Assembly (NCBI GenBank): GCA_963703745.1
Contig: CAVPFL010000004.1
Span: forward strand, 62,001-126,000
Direction: 5' to 3'
DNA from: AP-15 sp963703745
Lineage (GTDB): Bacteria > Pseudomonadota > Alphaproteobacteria > ATCC43930 > CGMCC-115725
Length of the DNA stretch: 64,000 nt
The translations under genes and the position numbers were made by a program. The notes under the pieces were generated by a model. It made no database searches. It saw nothing but the letters and a program-made list of their open reading frames with translations, and was not told the DNA's origin. This document shows, in pieces, positions 18,862 to 29,262 of the stretch (positions within the stretch are counted from its first letter, which is position 1; the number at the start of each line of letters is the position of its first letter).

Positions 18862-19551
18862 GTGGTGCTGAGAAGATTTATTGCGCCGCTCCACCCGGAC
18901 GGGTTCAAATTCGTGCTGGCCGGAGCGGTTCTGACGCTTCTCTTGTTCCTCTTTTGGATCCGAGTCAGTTGGGTCGCCGCCGCGGTCACGCTGTGGCTTG
19001 CTTATTTCTTTCGTGACCCCTGGCGGGTGACCCCGACCCGCCCAGGCCTGGTGGTCAGCCCGGCGGACGGCACTCTCATGTCGATCGCGACGGCACCGAC
19101 GCCACAAGAGCTGCCGATGGGTGAGGCCGCCCTTACGCGGATCGGAATTTTCCTCAACGTCTTTGACGTCCACGTCATCCGCGCGCCGCTCGGCGGCAGG
19201 GTTGCGGCGCTACGCTACACCAAGGGGCGGTTCCTGAATGCCAGCCGCGACGAGGCGAGCCGGCACAACGAGCGCATGGCGATCCGCATAGCTCCGGCGG
19301 AAGGCCCCGAAATCGCGTTTGTGTTGATCGCCGGTCTCCTCGCCCGACGCATCGTCTGCGATCTGCGCGAGGGACAGCAGGTCGTCACCGGCCAGCGGAT
19401 CGGCATTATCCGCTTCGGCTCGCGGGTCGACGTCTATTGCCCGGAGGCGTATGTACCGATGGTGATTGCCGGACAGCGGATGGTCGGCGGCGAAACGGTA
19501 CTCGCCGATCGCATGGCACAGGAGCCGGCTCGAGAGGGTTTCGCGCAATGA
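18862..19551 (+). CDS. psd: Phosphatidylserine decarboxylase proenzyme
   Basis: 229 residues, GTG start at 18862. Makes phosphatidylethanolamine from phosphatidylserine at the inner membrane. The self-cleavage site is visible as RFGSRVDVY with Gly186-Ser187, where Ser becomes the pyruvoyl group. Also seen are VSPADG and FLNVFDVHVIRAP. Two N-terminal hydrophobic segments (about 17-33 and 36-50). The short length and motif fit the type found in Alphaproteobacteria. Stop overlaps the start of pssA (ATGA), so the two steps of PE synthesis are co-translated. Confidence 0.94.
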   Translation: MVLRRFIAPLHPDGFKFVLAGAVLTLLLFLFWIRVSWVAAAVTLWLAYFFRDPWRVTPTRPGLVVSPADGTLMSIATAPTPQELPMGEAALTRIGIFLNVFDVHVIRAPLGGRVAALRYTKGRFLNASRDEASRHNERMAIRIAPAEGPEIAFVLIAGLLARRIVCDLREGQQVVTGQRIGIIRFGSRVDVYCPEAYVPMVIAGQRMVGGETVLADRMAQEPAREGFAQ

Positions 19552-20465
19552 GCCCCGACGCCGGTGAAGGGAGGCGAGGGTTGAAAGTGCGTCGCGCCAG
19601 GGTACGGCGGTCGCGGATGCGGGTACGCCGGCTTTCCGACTTGTCGGTCAACCGTCTGGTCCCGAATGTCCTGACCCTGCTCGCGTTGTGCGCCGGAATG
19701 ACGGCGATGCGTTTTGCGATGGGCGGCAATTTCGAGGGTGCGGTGTTTGCGATTATCGCGGCCGGCATTTTCGATGGCCTCGACGGACGCATGGCGCGCT
19801 TGCTCAAAGCCACCTCGAGCTTTGGCGCGGAGCTCGACAGCCTATCGGATTTCGTCAGCTTCGGGGTGGCTCCGGCCGCGGTTCTTTACCTCTGGACAAT
19901 GTCGGAGTGGCACGTCCTGGGCTGGGCAATTGTGTTGTTTTTCGCGGTATGCTGCGCGCTGCGTCTGGCACGCTTCAACGCCGGCACCGGAGCCGAGGTA
20001 CCGTCATACGCGGCTCCCTTTTTCAGCGGTGCGCCAGCGCCGGCCGGTGCGGGTTTAGTGATGATCCCGATGTTCCTCAGCTTCGAATTGGGCGACTGGC
20101 TGTTCCGCTCGCCGTATTTGAGCGCCGTGACGATAACCGGGATCGCGTTGTTGATGGTTAGCAAGGTCCCGACCGTGTCACTGAAACGGATTCGGATCCC
20201 GCACCACATGGTGATCCCGACATTGCTTGCCTTCGGCGTCGCAACCGCGTTCCTGACGACCGCACCTTGGCCGACCCTGATGGTCGTCGGCGTGGTTTAT
20301 CTGGGCTCGATCCCGCTGACGATCCGCTCGTACTACCGCCTGAAGCGCGCGGCCGAAGCGCGCAAGGCCGAACCGGGTGAGAAACCCGACATCGTTCCGC
20401 TCCCCAGACCCGCCATCCTACCCCTCGGCGAAGCAAACGCGCCGACGACCGAATGGCGCCATTAG
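19548..20465 (+). CDS. pssA: CDP-diacylglycerol-serine O-phosphatidyltransferase
   Basis: 305 residues from ATG 19548; an earlier in-frame start would lie inside psd. The CDP-alcohol phosphotransferase signature DG-x2-DG-x3-AR-x8-G-x3-D-x3-D is present (DGLDGRMARLLKATSSFG then AELDSLSD). Several membrane segments follow. It makes phosphatidylserine from CDP-diacylglycerol and serine, the substrate of the Psd just upstream. The N-terminal ~40 residues are very Arg-rich, which is unusual but close to the membrane entry. Confidence 0.93.
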   Translation: MSPDAGEGRRGLKVRRARVRRSRMRVRRLSDLSVNRLVPNVLTLLALCAGMTAMRFAMGGNFEGAVFAIIAAGIFDGLDGRMARLLKATSSFGAELDSLSDFVSFGVAPAAVLYLWTMSEWHVLGWAIVLFFAVCCALRLARFNAGTGAEVPSYAAPFFSGAPAPAGAGLVMIPMFLSFELGDWLFRSPYLSAVTITGIALLMVSKVPTVSLKRIRIPHHMVIPTLLAFGVATAFLTTAPWPTLMVVGVVYLGSIPLTIRSYYRLKRAAEARKAEPGEKPDIVPLPRPAILPLGEANAPTTEWRH

Positions 20466-20587
20466 AGTTCATGTTTGCCGGGTGACAACCGCGTCGGGCT
20501 GGGCTAGCCTAACGGCGATCTGAAAGAGTTGGTCAACTGAGGGAGCGGAAGAAGCCGCTGCCGGGTTCGGCCAGTTGGGAGGTCGCC

Positions 20588-21997
20588 ATGGCAGAAATTC
20601 GCCCTATCGAGAGGTCGGCAACGTCGGCCAGCCATGTGCTCGGGCGCAAGCTCGACAGCATCCCGTTCAGCGGCTACCACATCTTGATAATTGCCGTGCT
20701 CGCCCTCGTCGGCTTTATCGAGGGCTACGATCTGGTCATGACCGGCTCGCTGCTGGTGTTGGCCAAGGCGCCACTGCAGCTAGCGGGGTCCGACATCCGC
20801 TGGCTCGCCGTCGGCCCGACATTTATGCTGTGCATCGGCGGCTTTGCGGCGTCGGCGGTATCTGATCACTGGAGCCGGAAGGCTATCATGATGATCGGCG
20901 TGATCGCCACGACGTTTTTCACCCTGTTGATCCCGCTCGTACAAACCGCTGACCAGTTGATCATCGTGCGTCTACTGACGGGCCTTGGTGCAGGCAGCGC
21001 GGTCTCTGCGGCGTTCCCGATCGCCGCTGAATTGATGCCGGCGCAGCACCGCCGCACCTATGGGGCCGTTTATGAGATGGCGCTAGCAGCCTCCTTCACC
21101 GTGGTGCCGTTTATCGCCGGTCTGCTCGCCGGCAACGAAAACGCCTTTCGGTTTCTGGCATTGCCAGGCGGGTTGTCGATCACCGTCGTGCCCGTGCTGA
21201 TTTATTTCGTGCTCCCGGAAAGCCCGCGCTGGTACCTGCGCAAGGGTCAGCCCCAGGTCGCCGTCGACATCGTCAACCGGATCATCAGCCGATCCGGCAA
21301 CCGAGTACCGCCGCTGACGGTACAGGCGCTCGGCGACGGCGAGCAGACCAAACGCGAGGAGCTCCCACCCTATTGGGCATTGTTCGCCCCAGGCCAGCTG
21401 CGCTGGACCACGGTCGGCATCCTGAGCGGCGTCTGCGCCGGGACCGCGTATTTCCTGATCTCGGTCCTGCTGCCAAAGGCGCTGGTTGACCAGGGCTTCG
21501 CCCTTAGCTCGAGCTTGGGATTGACCTCGATTGTCTATGCGGCGAGCTTCTTCGGGAAGGGTTTTACGGGCTTCCTGATGGAGATCATTGGGCGGCGCTG
21601 GACGATTTTCTATGCGCTCACCGGGTCGCTGCCGGGTCTCGCGCTGATGCTGCTGTCGCAGCGGGCCGGGGACTATGCGGGCGTAGCCATGGTGGCGGGA
21701 GGGCTGATCATCGGCTTCACGGTGCTCTCCGCCTTCACCGCCTGCCGTGTGTACCTCTCAGAGCAGTTCCCGACGGCACTGCGTGGGCGCGGCCAGCCCT
21801 TCGGCGAATCGACCGGCCGGCTGTTCGCTGGGGTGCTGGCCCCGTTCCTAATGGAACCGCACACCGGCTCGGCGCCGATATTCTTCGGCACGATTTTGGT
21901 CGTCGTTGCCATCGGCGCCCTCATCCCGCTGGTCTTTGGCCGCGAGACCGTGGGCCAGCTCGAAACCGTTACCGAAGGAGTTCCGGCGCTGGCCTGA
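20588..21997 (+). CDS. MFS transporter, AAHS-like (copy 1)
   Basis: 469 residues, about 12 membrane segments. The N-terminal GFIEGYDLVMTGSLLV resembles the DGxD motif of the aromatic acid:H+ symporter family, with Asp replaced by Glu at the first place. The motif between TM2 and TM3 (SDHWSRKAIMMIG) and FLPESPRWYLRKGQ are typical of MFS. Preceded by a 122-bp intergenic region. Substrate unknown; aromatic or other organic acid import is only an inference. A second, closely related gene of the same length follows. Confidence 0.85.
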   Translation: MAEIRPIERSATSASHVLGRKLDSIPFSGYHILIIAVLALVGFIEGYDLVMTGSLLVLAKAPLQLAGSDIRWLAVGPTFMLCIGGFAASAVSDHWSRKAIMMIGVIATTFFTLLIPLVQTADQLIIVRLLTGLGAGSAVSAAFPIAAELMPAQHRRTYGAVYEMALAASFTVVPFIAGLLAGNENAFRFLALPGGLSITVVPVLIYFVLPESPRWYLRKGQPQVAVDIVNRIISRSGNRVPPLTVQALGDGEQTKREELPPYWALFAPGQLRWTTVGILSGVCAGTAYFLISVLLPKALVDQGFALSSSLGLTSIVYAASFFGKGFTGFLMEIIGRRWTIFYALTGSLPGLALMLLSQRAGDYAGVAMVAGGLIIGFTVLSAFTACRVYLSEQFPTALRGRGQPFGESTGRLFAGVLAPFLMEPHTGSAPIFFGTILVVVAIGALIPLVFGRETVGQLETVTEGVPALA

Positions 21998-22059
21998 CGC
22001 CCCAACCGATCCGCCAACGAGGCGAGCGGAAAAAGCCGCTGCCATATCGGGAGGAAACG

Positions 22060-23469
22060 ATGGCAGAAATGCAGCCGATCGCCCGAGCGACATCACCGGC
22101 TGGCCATGTGCTGGGTCGCAAACTCGACAGCATTCCGTTCAGCCGCTACCACGTGATGCTGATCGCGGTGCTCTCGCTTGTCGGCTTTGTCGACGGCTAC
22201 GACCTCGTCATGACCGGTTCGCTGTTGGTGCTGGCGAAGCAGCCGCTGCAGCTTACGCCCGACCAGATACGCTTTCTCGCCATCGCCTCGACGATGATGA
22301 TCGTCGTCGGCGGCTTCATCGCCTCGGCGATCTCCGACCATTACAGCCGCAAGACCATCATGCTGATCGGCGTGGCCGGGTTAACCTCTTTCACCTTGCT
22401 GCTCACCTTGGTGCAAACGGGCGAGCAGCTGATCATCGTGCGTCTCTTGACCGGCCTCGCGGGCGGCTTTGCGGTCTTTGCGCCATTCCCGATCGCCGCC
22501 GAGCTGATGCCGGCGCGGCATCGGCGCACCTTTGCCGCCGTCTATGAGATGGCGCTGGCGTGCTCGTTTGCGCTGCTCCCGTTCGTCGGCTTTGTGCTCA
22601 CGGGCAATCCGAATGCGTTCCGGCTAATGGCGCTACCCGGCGGGCTCGCCTTCTTCGTGATGCCGGCGCTAATCTATTTTCTGATCCCGGAGAGCGCACG
22701 CTGGTATTTGCGGCGTGGCCACACCACGGTGGCGGTCGACACCGTCAACCGGATTATCCGAAAGGCCGGCAACCGAGTTCCGGCGCTGACGGTTGCAACG
22801 CTCGGCAGCAATGCGCAGACGGTACGCGAGGAACTGCCACCCTATCGGGCGTTGTTTGGTCGCGGCCAACTGCGCTGGACGGCAATCGGGATCTCCAGCT
22901 ATGTCTTCTGCGGCACTGCCTTTTTTCTGATCTCGGTCCTGCTGCCAAAGGCGCTGGTCGATCAGGGCGCCGCCGTCAGCTTGAGCTTTGGCGTAAGTAC
23001 GCTGGTCTTCACCGCGAGCATACCGGGCAAGGGCTTCACCGGCTTCCTGATGGAGATCATCGGGCGCCGCTGGACGATATTCTACGCCCTCGCCGGCTCG
23101 CTGCCCGGCCTGTTGCTGATGATGATGGCGCACCGAGGAGGACCCTACGCGACGGCGATGATGGTGGCCGGCGCGTTGATGACCGGCTTCACCACGCTGT
23201 CGGCCGCGACTGCCTTTCGGATCTACCTCTCCGAGCAATTCCCGACGGCCCTGCGCGGGCGCGGGCATGCCTTTGGCGAGTCGACCGGGCGGGTCTTTTC
23301 CGGAGTGCTGGCGCCCTTCCTGATGGAACCGCATGTCGGCTCGCCGACGATATTCTTCGGCACGATATTGGTAGTGGTGACGATCGGCGCCTTCATCCCG
23401 CTGCTGTTCGGCCGGGAGACCGTCGGCCAGCTCGAAACCGTCACCGAGGGGGCCCCCGCGCCGGCCTGA
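22060..23469 (+). CDS. MFS transporter, AAHS-like (copy 2)
   Basis: 469 residues, the same length as the preceding gene and alignable along its whole length (for example GRKLDSIPFS, TGFLMEIIGRRWTIFYAL, VGQLETVTEG), so this is a tandem duplication. Here the motif reads GFVDGYDLVMTGSLL, the canonical DGxD form. A GGAGG Shine-Dalgarno lies ahead of ATG 22060, and the 62-bp spacer resembles the region before copy 1 (GCGGAAGAAGCCGCTGCC versus GCGGAAAAAGCCGCTGCC). Ends 27 bp from the convergent prfC. Confidence 0.86.
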   Translation: MAEMQPIARATSPAGHVLGRKLDSIPFSRYHVMLIAVLSLVGFVDGYDLVMTGSLLVLAKQPLQLTPDQIRFLAIASTMMIVVGGFIASAISDHYSRKTIMLIGVAGLTSFTLLLTLVQTGEQLIIVRLLTGLAGGFAVFAPFPIAAELMPARHRRTFAAVYEMALACSFALLPFVGFVLTGNPNAFRLMALPGGLAFFVMPALIYFLIPESARWYLRRGHTTVAVDTVNRIIRKAGNRVPALTVATLGSNAQTVREELPPYRALFGRGQLRWTAIGISSYVFCGTAFFLISVLLPKALVDQGAAVSLSFGVSTLVFTASIPGKGFTGFLMEIIGRRWTIFYALAGSLPGLLLMMMAHRGGPYATAMMVAGALMTGFTTLSAATAFRIYLSEQFPTALRGRGHAFGESTGRVFSGVLAPFLMEPHVGSPTIFFGTILVVVTIGAFIPLLFGRETVGQLETVTEGAPAPA

Positions 23470-23496
23470 TTTGGGCGGAGCGGGCGGCATCGCTCG

Positions 23497-25095
<1,599 letters not shown>

Positions 25096-25649
25096 CAATC
25101 CGCTTTAGCTGTCGCCCGGAATAGCGTCTGGGCAAACAGTCGCCGCGCCGGCATTAGCGGTGGATATGAGGGGTGAGAGGCGCTTTGCCAACTGCGGGCC
25201 TGGTACATGGTTCCACAAGGTATGATCTACAATCTTAAATTGAGCTATTATTGCATGCGGCTGCACCTGCAGCAAATCAGCAGCGATGATCTCCCCATTT
25301 GGTTGTGGTGACCTAGCCGTGTCCGGCGGATCCACCTCGGCCATTCCGAGGGCCCACGCCCGCCCGCGGTGTATCGGTTTTTTGCAACCTGGATGGCCCC
25401 GCTACATGGCGTGCGAATGCGGTAATTTCAAGATCGTCGACATAGCAACGACATCCGAACCGAGCCAGTCCTCCCGATCGAGCTTTTTGCCATCCTGTCG
25501 GAGCGCGCTCGCCGTCGTTCATCGCGCCTTGACTTAGCCCCGCGAGCTCGATCGCCCCCGGCGGTATCTTCTCCAGCGTCTGGCACATTCCGCGGTTGCG
25601 GGCATAGATACAGTGATTAAATTGATTGCAATGATTTCAGCGAGGGCTC
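25096..25649. other. Intergenic stretch between prfC and toxin-antitoxin pair
   Basis: About 550 bp. It must hold the prfC promoter and the antitoxin promoter. Short open frames exist on both strands but none has a recognisable motif, a good ribosome site or a plausible family, so I call no gene. The part near 25200-25290 and 25600-25640 is locally AT-richer than the surroundings, fitting promoter DNA or transferred DNA. Confidence 0.5.
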
Positions 25650-25895
25650 GTGGCGAGCATTACGATCCGCAATTTGGATGAGAGCCTGAAGCGAAAGTTG
25701 CGACTGCGGGCGGCGCAGCGAAATCGATCGATGGAGGACGAGGCGCGCGATATCTTGCGAACGGCCTTGGCGCAGGCGCCGACGCAAGTAGGCAATCTGG
25801 CTGACGCGATCCGCAGAAGGATCGAGCCACTCGGGGGCGTCGAGCTGCCGCTGCCGTCGCGCGGACTCGTACGCGAGCCGCCCGATTTCACATGA
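25650..25895 (+). CDS. FitA/VapB-type ribbon-helix-helix antitoxin
   Basis: 81 residues. The N-terminus ASITIRNLDESLKRKLRLRA then RNRSMEDEARDIL is the classic Arc/FitA ribbon-helix-helix DNA-binding domain. The C-terminal tail (VELPLPSRGLVREPPDF) is the sort that wraps the toxin. GTG start at 25650 behind CGAGGG. It overlaps the PIN toxin gene by 4 nt (ATGA), the usual arrangement, and should repress its own promoter together with the toxin. Confidence 0.88.
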   Translation: MASITIRNLDESLKRKLRLRAAQRNRSMEDEARDILRTALAQAPTQVGNLADAIRRRIEPLGGVELPLPSRGLVREPPDFT

Positions 25896-26308
25896 TCATT
25901 CTGGACACAAACGTCTTGTCGGAGACTTTGCGTCCAACGCCGTCAGCCAGAGTGTTGGAATGGATGCGCTCCGAGCCTGCCTCGGCGTTATTCACCACGG
26001 CAATCACCGAGTCCGAGTTGCCCTACGGCATCGCCTTGCTGCCCGAGGGCAGGCGGCGGCAGTCCCTGGGGTCGGTTGTCGACCTGATTTTCGCGGAGGA
26101 TCTGGCCGGTCGCGTATTGCTCTTCGACAGCGCTGCCGCGCGTGAGTTCGCGGACATCGCCGCGAGTCGGCGTCGCGCCGGGCAGCCGATTTCCGAAGCC
26201 GACGCGCGCATCGCCGCCATCGCCCGGTCCCGCGGCGCCTCCCTGGCGACGCGAAACGTCGGGGATTTTATCGGTTGCCGGTTGGAATTGATCGATCCCT
26301 GGGTTTGA
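25892..26308 (+). CDS. PIN-domain toxin, FitB/VapC family
   Basis: 138 residues. PIN-domain ribonuclease: MIILDTNVLSE with the first acidic residue (Asp5), a conserved acid in ITESEL, and the C-terminal acidic cluster SEADARIAAIA followed by ATRNVGDF. All PIN acids appear intact, so the toxin is probably active if expressed. ATGA overlap with the antitoxin. It ends only a few bases before the degenerate prfC 5' copy. Confidence 0.9.
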   Translation: MIILDTNVLSETLRPTPSARVLEWMRSEPASALFTTAITESELPYGIALLPEGRRRQSLGSVVDLIFAEDLAGRVLLFDSAAAREFADIAASRRRAGQPISEADARIAAIARSRGASLATRNVGDFIGCRLELIDPWV

Positions 26309-26311
26309 GCC

Positions 26312-26636
26312 GCACGGCGGCGTCGAGCACCATCACCGCGCCGGCTGTCGAGTGTGGTCACGGCGCGGCAGCCCCCGGCGTCGAGCAAGTTGAAGGCGAG
26401 CCCCTCATGCTCGAAGCTCGTCACCGCCGAGGAGACCGAGATCCCGCGCTCGTGCTCGACCGCCATTCGATCCGAGCGCACCCGCCGCCGCTCGCCGCGC
26501 GCCTTGACCTCACCCGCCAATTGGATCGCGCCGCCAAACAGCAGCAATTTTAGGTCAGTGTGGTCTTGCCGGCGTCCGGATGCGAGATAATCGCAAAGGT
26601 GCACCGGCGGAAGGTCTCGTCCGTCAGGGTGCTCAT
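26312..26636 (-). pseudogene. Partial, diverged second copy of the prfC 5' end
   Basis: Read on the minus strand, the DNA matches codons 1 to about 115 of prfC, from an ATG at 26636 with similar bases just upstream, to a stretch equal to AVMVLDAA. Recognisable pieces include FGGAIQLAGEVKARGERRR and ERGISVSSAVTSFEHEGLAFNLLD. It has a frame break in the P-loop region and lacks about 40 bp in the middle, so it cannot be expressed. Base differences of the order of one in ten from the intact prfC suggest it came from another lineage rather than from a recent local duplication. Confidence 0.85.
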
Positions 26637-26744
26637 CAATCGGACTTAAGTGTTGGGGCGGGGGCGTCGCTGGCAAGCAGGTTCGCTAGGCAGTGCCGAA
26701 CAGCATATGGGTTGGGCGCAGCTATTTCACCAGACAAAGAACTA

Positions 26745-27016
26745 TTAGCCAGCCAGTGGTGCTGGGCTGAACCAGAGCCTATGAGTTGCTTGTGCCATAT
26801 CTGTCAGATTCGTTGCGATTGCGTCATGACCGAGCCGTTTTTCCGAACGTTCGTATACGTGGTAAGGCTCAAGTTCGTCTACCGACAGCAAAATAACCCT
26901 CTTCCGATATTGAGAATTCAACGTTTGAGCCAGTTGCAGTTCATTGAACGTAAAGGCCTCAGTCTTTGCAAACATTATGAATGTATCGGCCAGATCTGAG
27001 GGAACCGCATTCGCTA
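26745..27016 (-). pseudogene. C-terminal part of a nuclease-like gene cut by IS630
   Basis: Continues the frame of the fragment at 28174-28478 if the IS630 element and one TA are removed: the join reads KLSKLANAVPSDLADTFIMF. The C-terminal part contains NSQYRKRVILLSVDELEPYH and VYERSEKRLG and ends at TAA 26745. No start of its own is likely. The parent family is not recognised with certainty. Confidence 0.7.
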
Positions 27017-28173
27017 GTGCACTGGCTCAAACAGATGGTACAGGGAGGCGCTCGAGTTTGGCCAGGATAGCGTCGGCGGATTTGGTCCAGACGAACGGTT
27101 TGGCATTGGTATTGTGCTCGGCGAGATAAGCGTTGATGGCGGTCTGCAGGTCGGCGATCGAACGAAAGACGCCGCGGCGGATGCGTTGACGGGTCATTTT
27201 GGAAAAGAAGTTCTCGACCGCGTTGAGCCAGGAGGCCGAGGTCGGGGTGAAGTGGAAGGTCCAGCGCGGATGGCGCGACAGCCAGGCCAGCACTTTGGGA
27301 TGCTTGTGGGTGGCGTAGTTGTCGAGCACCGTGTGGATCAGTTTGCCGGCCGGGACCTCGCGCTCGACGGCATTGAGGAAGCGGATGAACTCGCTGTGGC
27401 GGTGGCGCTGCATACAGCGGCCGATCACCGTCCCGTCGAGCACGCTGAGGGCAGCAAACAGGGTGGTCGTGCCATGCCGCTTGTAGTCGTGCGTCATGGT
27501 CTGGCAGCGCCCAGGCTTGATCGGCAGTCCGGGTTGGGTGCGATCGAGTGCTTGGATCTGGCTCTTTTCGTCGAGCGAGAGGACTACGGCATGCGCCGGG
27601 GGATCGACATAGAGGCCGACGATGTCGGTCAGCTTGGCGGCAAAGCTGGGATCGCGCGAGCGCTTGAAGGTGCGCAGGCGGTGCGGCTGCAGTTTGTGCG
27701 CCCGCCAGATGCGCTGCACCGAACTCGGCGAGAGGCCGGTTGTCTTGGCCATCGCTCGGCCGGTCCAGTGGGTCGCCTGGTGCGGCGGTTCCGTACACGT
27801 CAGCGCCACTACCTGGGCCGTCGTTTCCGCCGCGATCGGCGCCTTGCCGGGCTTGCGGGTCTTGTCGCGCAGCAGACCCTCAACCCCGGTCTCGGCAAAC
27901 CGTTGTTGCCACCGCCACACTGTCGGCCGACTGACGCCGATGCTGTGCGCCACCCACTGCGCCGAGTGTCGATCCGCCGAGGCGAGCACGATGCGCGCCC
28001 GTTCGATGTGCTTGCGCGGCCGGTTGCGGTCGGCCACGATCGCCGCCAACTGCTCGCGCTCCGCAGTGTTGAGAACCACGCATACCCCTTGAGCCATCGC
28101 CCGATCCCCCAAGCAATGGCCCAGTATCGCAGATCCTAACGCTCTCGTGAATCCTCTGAATGGTGCAAAGCAC
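27017..28173 (-). mobile_element. IS630-family insertion sequence, copy 1
   Basis: 1157 bp bounded by TA on both sides (27015-27016 and 28174-28175), as IS630 elements duplicate TA. Ends read GTGCACTGG and GTGCTTTGC inward, sharing GTGC. It carries one transposase gene. The transposase is identical in predicted sequence to that of the copy at 53939-55095, which lies in the opposite orientation, so movement was recent. Confidence 0.92.
27027..28097 (-). CDS. IS630 family transposase
   Basis: 356 residues from ATG 28097 behind GGGGAT; a TTG five codons earlier is possible. N-terminal helix-turn-helix (HSIGVSRPTVWRWQQRFAETG), second HTH (TGLSPSSVQRIWRAHKL), then the DDE catalytic residues in LSLDEKSQIQ, HTVLDNYATHKHP and SWLNAVENFFSKM. 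Full length and intact. Confidence 0.93.
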   Translation of the reverse strand: MAQGVCVVLNTAEREQLAAIVADRNRPRKHIERARIVLASADRHSAQWVAHSIGVSRPTVWRWQQRFAETGVEGLLRDKTRKPGKAPIAAETTAQVVALTCTEPPHQATHWTGRAMAKTTGLSPSSVQRIWRAHKLQPHRLRTFKRSRDPSFAAKLTDIVGLYVDPPAHAVVLSLDEKSQIQALDRTQPGLPIKPGRCQTMTHDYKRHGTTTLFAALSVLDGTVIGRCMQRHRHSEFIRFLNAVEREVPAGKLIHTVLDNYATHKHPKVLAWLSRHPRWTFHFTPTSASWLNAVENFFSKMTRQRIRRGVFRSIADLQTAINAYLAEHNTNAKPFVWTKSADAILAKLERLPVPSV

Positions 28174-28478
28174 TAGTTTGCTCAGTTTCCGCACGTCATC
28201 CGTATTGAATTCCATGCCTGTCTTGGCCTCTCCAAATAGGATTTGGACCCGGGCCTCACCGCTAACCGGCGCGCCAGCCACGATCGCCACTAAGTCGGCT
28301 TCGCATTTTTCGATTATCGAGGTTGTGGATTTGAAATTGATCGCCGTCGAGTACATTAACAACCTCTCATGCAAGGTTGTGCTCAGTTGCTGAATGGCAA
28401 GGGCAACCGGGATGCTGCCGAGCTGGTTATCGTCCCGACCAAATAATCCCGAACCGCCTATAGCGCCAGTCCCGATCT
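28174..28478 (-). pseudogene. N-terminal part of a PD-(D/E)XK-like nuclease gene cut by IS630
   Basis: On the minus strand an uninterrupted reading runs from about 28478 (GTGAIGGSGLFGRDDNQ) through STAINFKSTTSIIEKCEADL and QILFGEAKTGMEFNTDDVR to the IS630 end. The spacing of EADLVAI and ILFGEAK is like the acid-...-(D/E)xK core of restriction-type nucleases. A TGA lies just upstream in frame, so the true N-terminus is lost or shifted. The other half is at 26745-27016. Nuclease assignment is inference from the motif only. Confidence 0.6.
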
Positions 28479-28601
28479 TTCAGCTGCGAGATAATGCCCT
28501 CCGCCCGTAGTAGCGGCCAACCCGCCGCAACGACTGGAGCTTCAAGTTTTCGGGGCCGGTGCCACGTGCCCAATCGGGCGAGCACAGGAGAAGTTTGGCC
28601 A

Positions 28602-29175
28602 TTGGCAGAACATACTCAAATCCTAACACTTGGGCTTCATACAACATTTGTTAGTCTGCGGCATTCCAATTTTCGGATCTATTTCGCAGCACAGATCGGA
28701 TCCAATATTGGTTCGTGGATCCAGATCACTGCCGAGAACTGGCTCGTCTTGCAGTTGGCTCATTCCGGCCTGGCACTCGGCATCACAAACGCGCTTCAAT
28801 TCGGGCCACTTGTGGTTTTCGGCCTTTATGGCGGCGTCATTGCCGACCGGTTCGACCGCCGCCGGTTACAGTATTGGGATCCTCGGCGGCGCCCTGATCG
28901 GCGCACCATTAGCTGCGACATTGGCCAATACAGTTGGCGTGTCGGACACGTTCTTGATTATCGCAGCCGTTTGCGCCGGCACCGCTGGGCGCTTCGGGTG
29001 GCGCTGCTTTTGGGGCTTTGGTGCCGGCGCTGTCGGCGCTCATTGCAATACCTCTCCTCAGGGAGGGGCCAAGCGACCCAGATTGGGTAGGCATCGTCCT
29101 GATCTCAACCGGTGTCTATCTGACCAGCGGAGGACCGTTACCCAGCTGGAACCAGCAGGAGGGCCGTCCGTAGGT
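28602..29175 (+). pseudogene. MFS transporter remnant
   Basis: Coding signals of an MFS exporter of the EntS/DUF894 kind are spread over all three frames. They are RHSNFRIYFAAQIGSNIGSW and GLYGGVIADRFDRRRL in one, LGGALIGAPLAATLANTVGV in the next, and GIVLISTGVYLTSGGPLPSW in the third. At least two frame breaks and probably internal deletions; most of the twelve-helix protein is missing. Non-functional. Confidence 0.8.
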
Positions 29176-29195
29176 TGAAGACGAACCCCTCCTGG

Positions 29196-29262
29196 ATCGC
29201 CGCGCGGGCCCGATGGGCAGACAATCTTGCCATTGTCGCTTCTTCATCACCGTGCATCACTA
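29196..29262 (-). pseudogene. Short fragment of a class III cyclase gene
   Basis: About 60 bp encode MHGDEEATMARLSAHRA, almost the same as the MHGDEEATMATLSAHRA of the intact cyclase at 31802-32734. The DNA around it (GCCATTGTCGCTTCTTCATC) is also shared. Nothing else of the cyclase is present, so this is a debris fragment fused by chance to the end of the response-regulator remnant. Confidence 0.75.

Noticed and set aside
25313..25588. Minus-strand open frame of 91 codons between prfC and the antitoxin
   Set aside because: No motif, no ribosome site and low-complexity end; not enough to call a gene.
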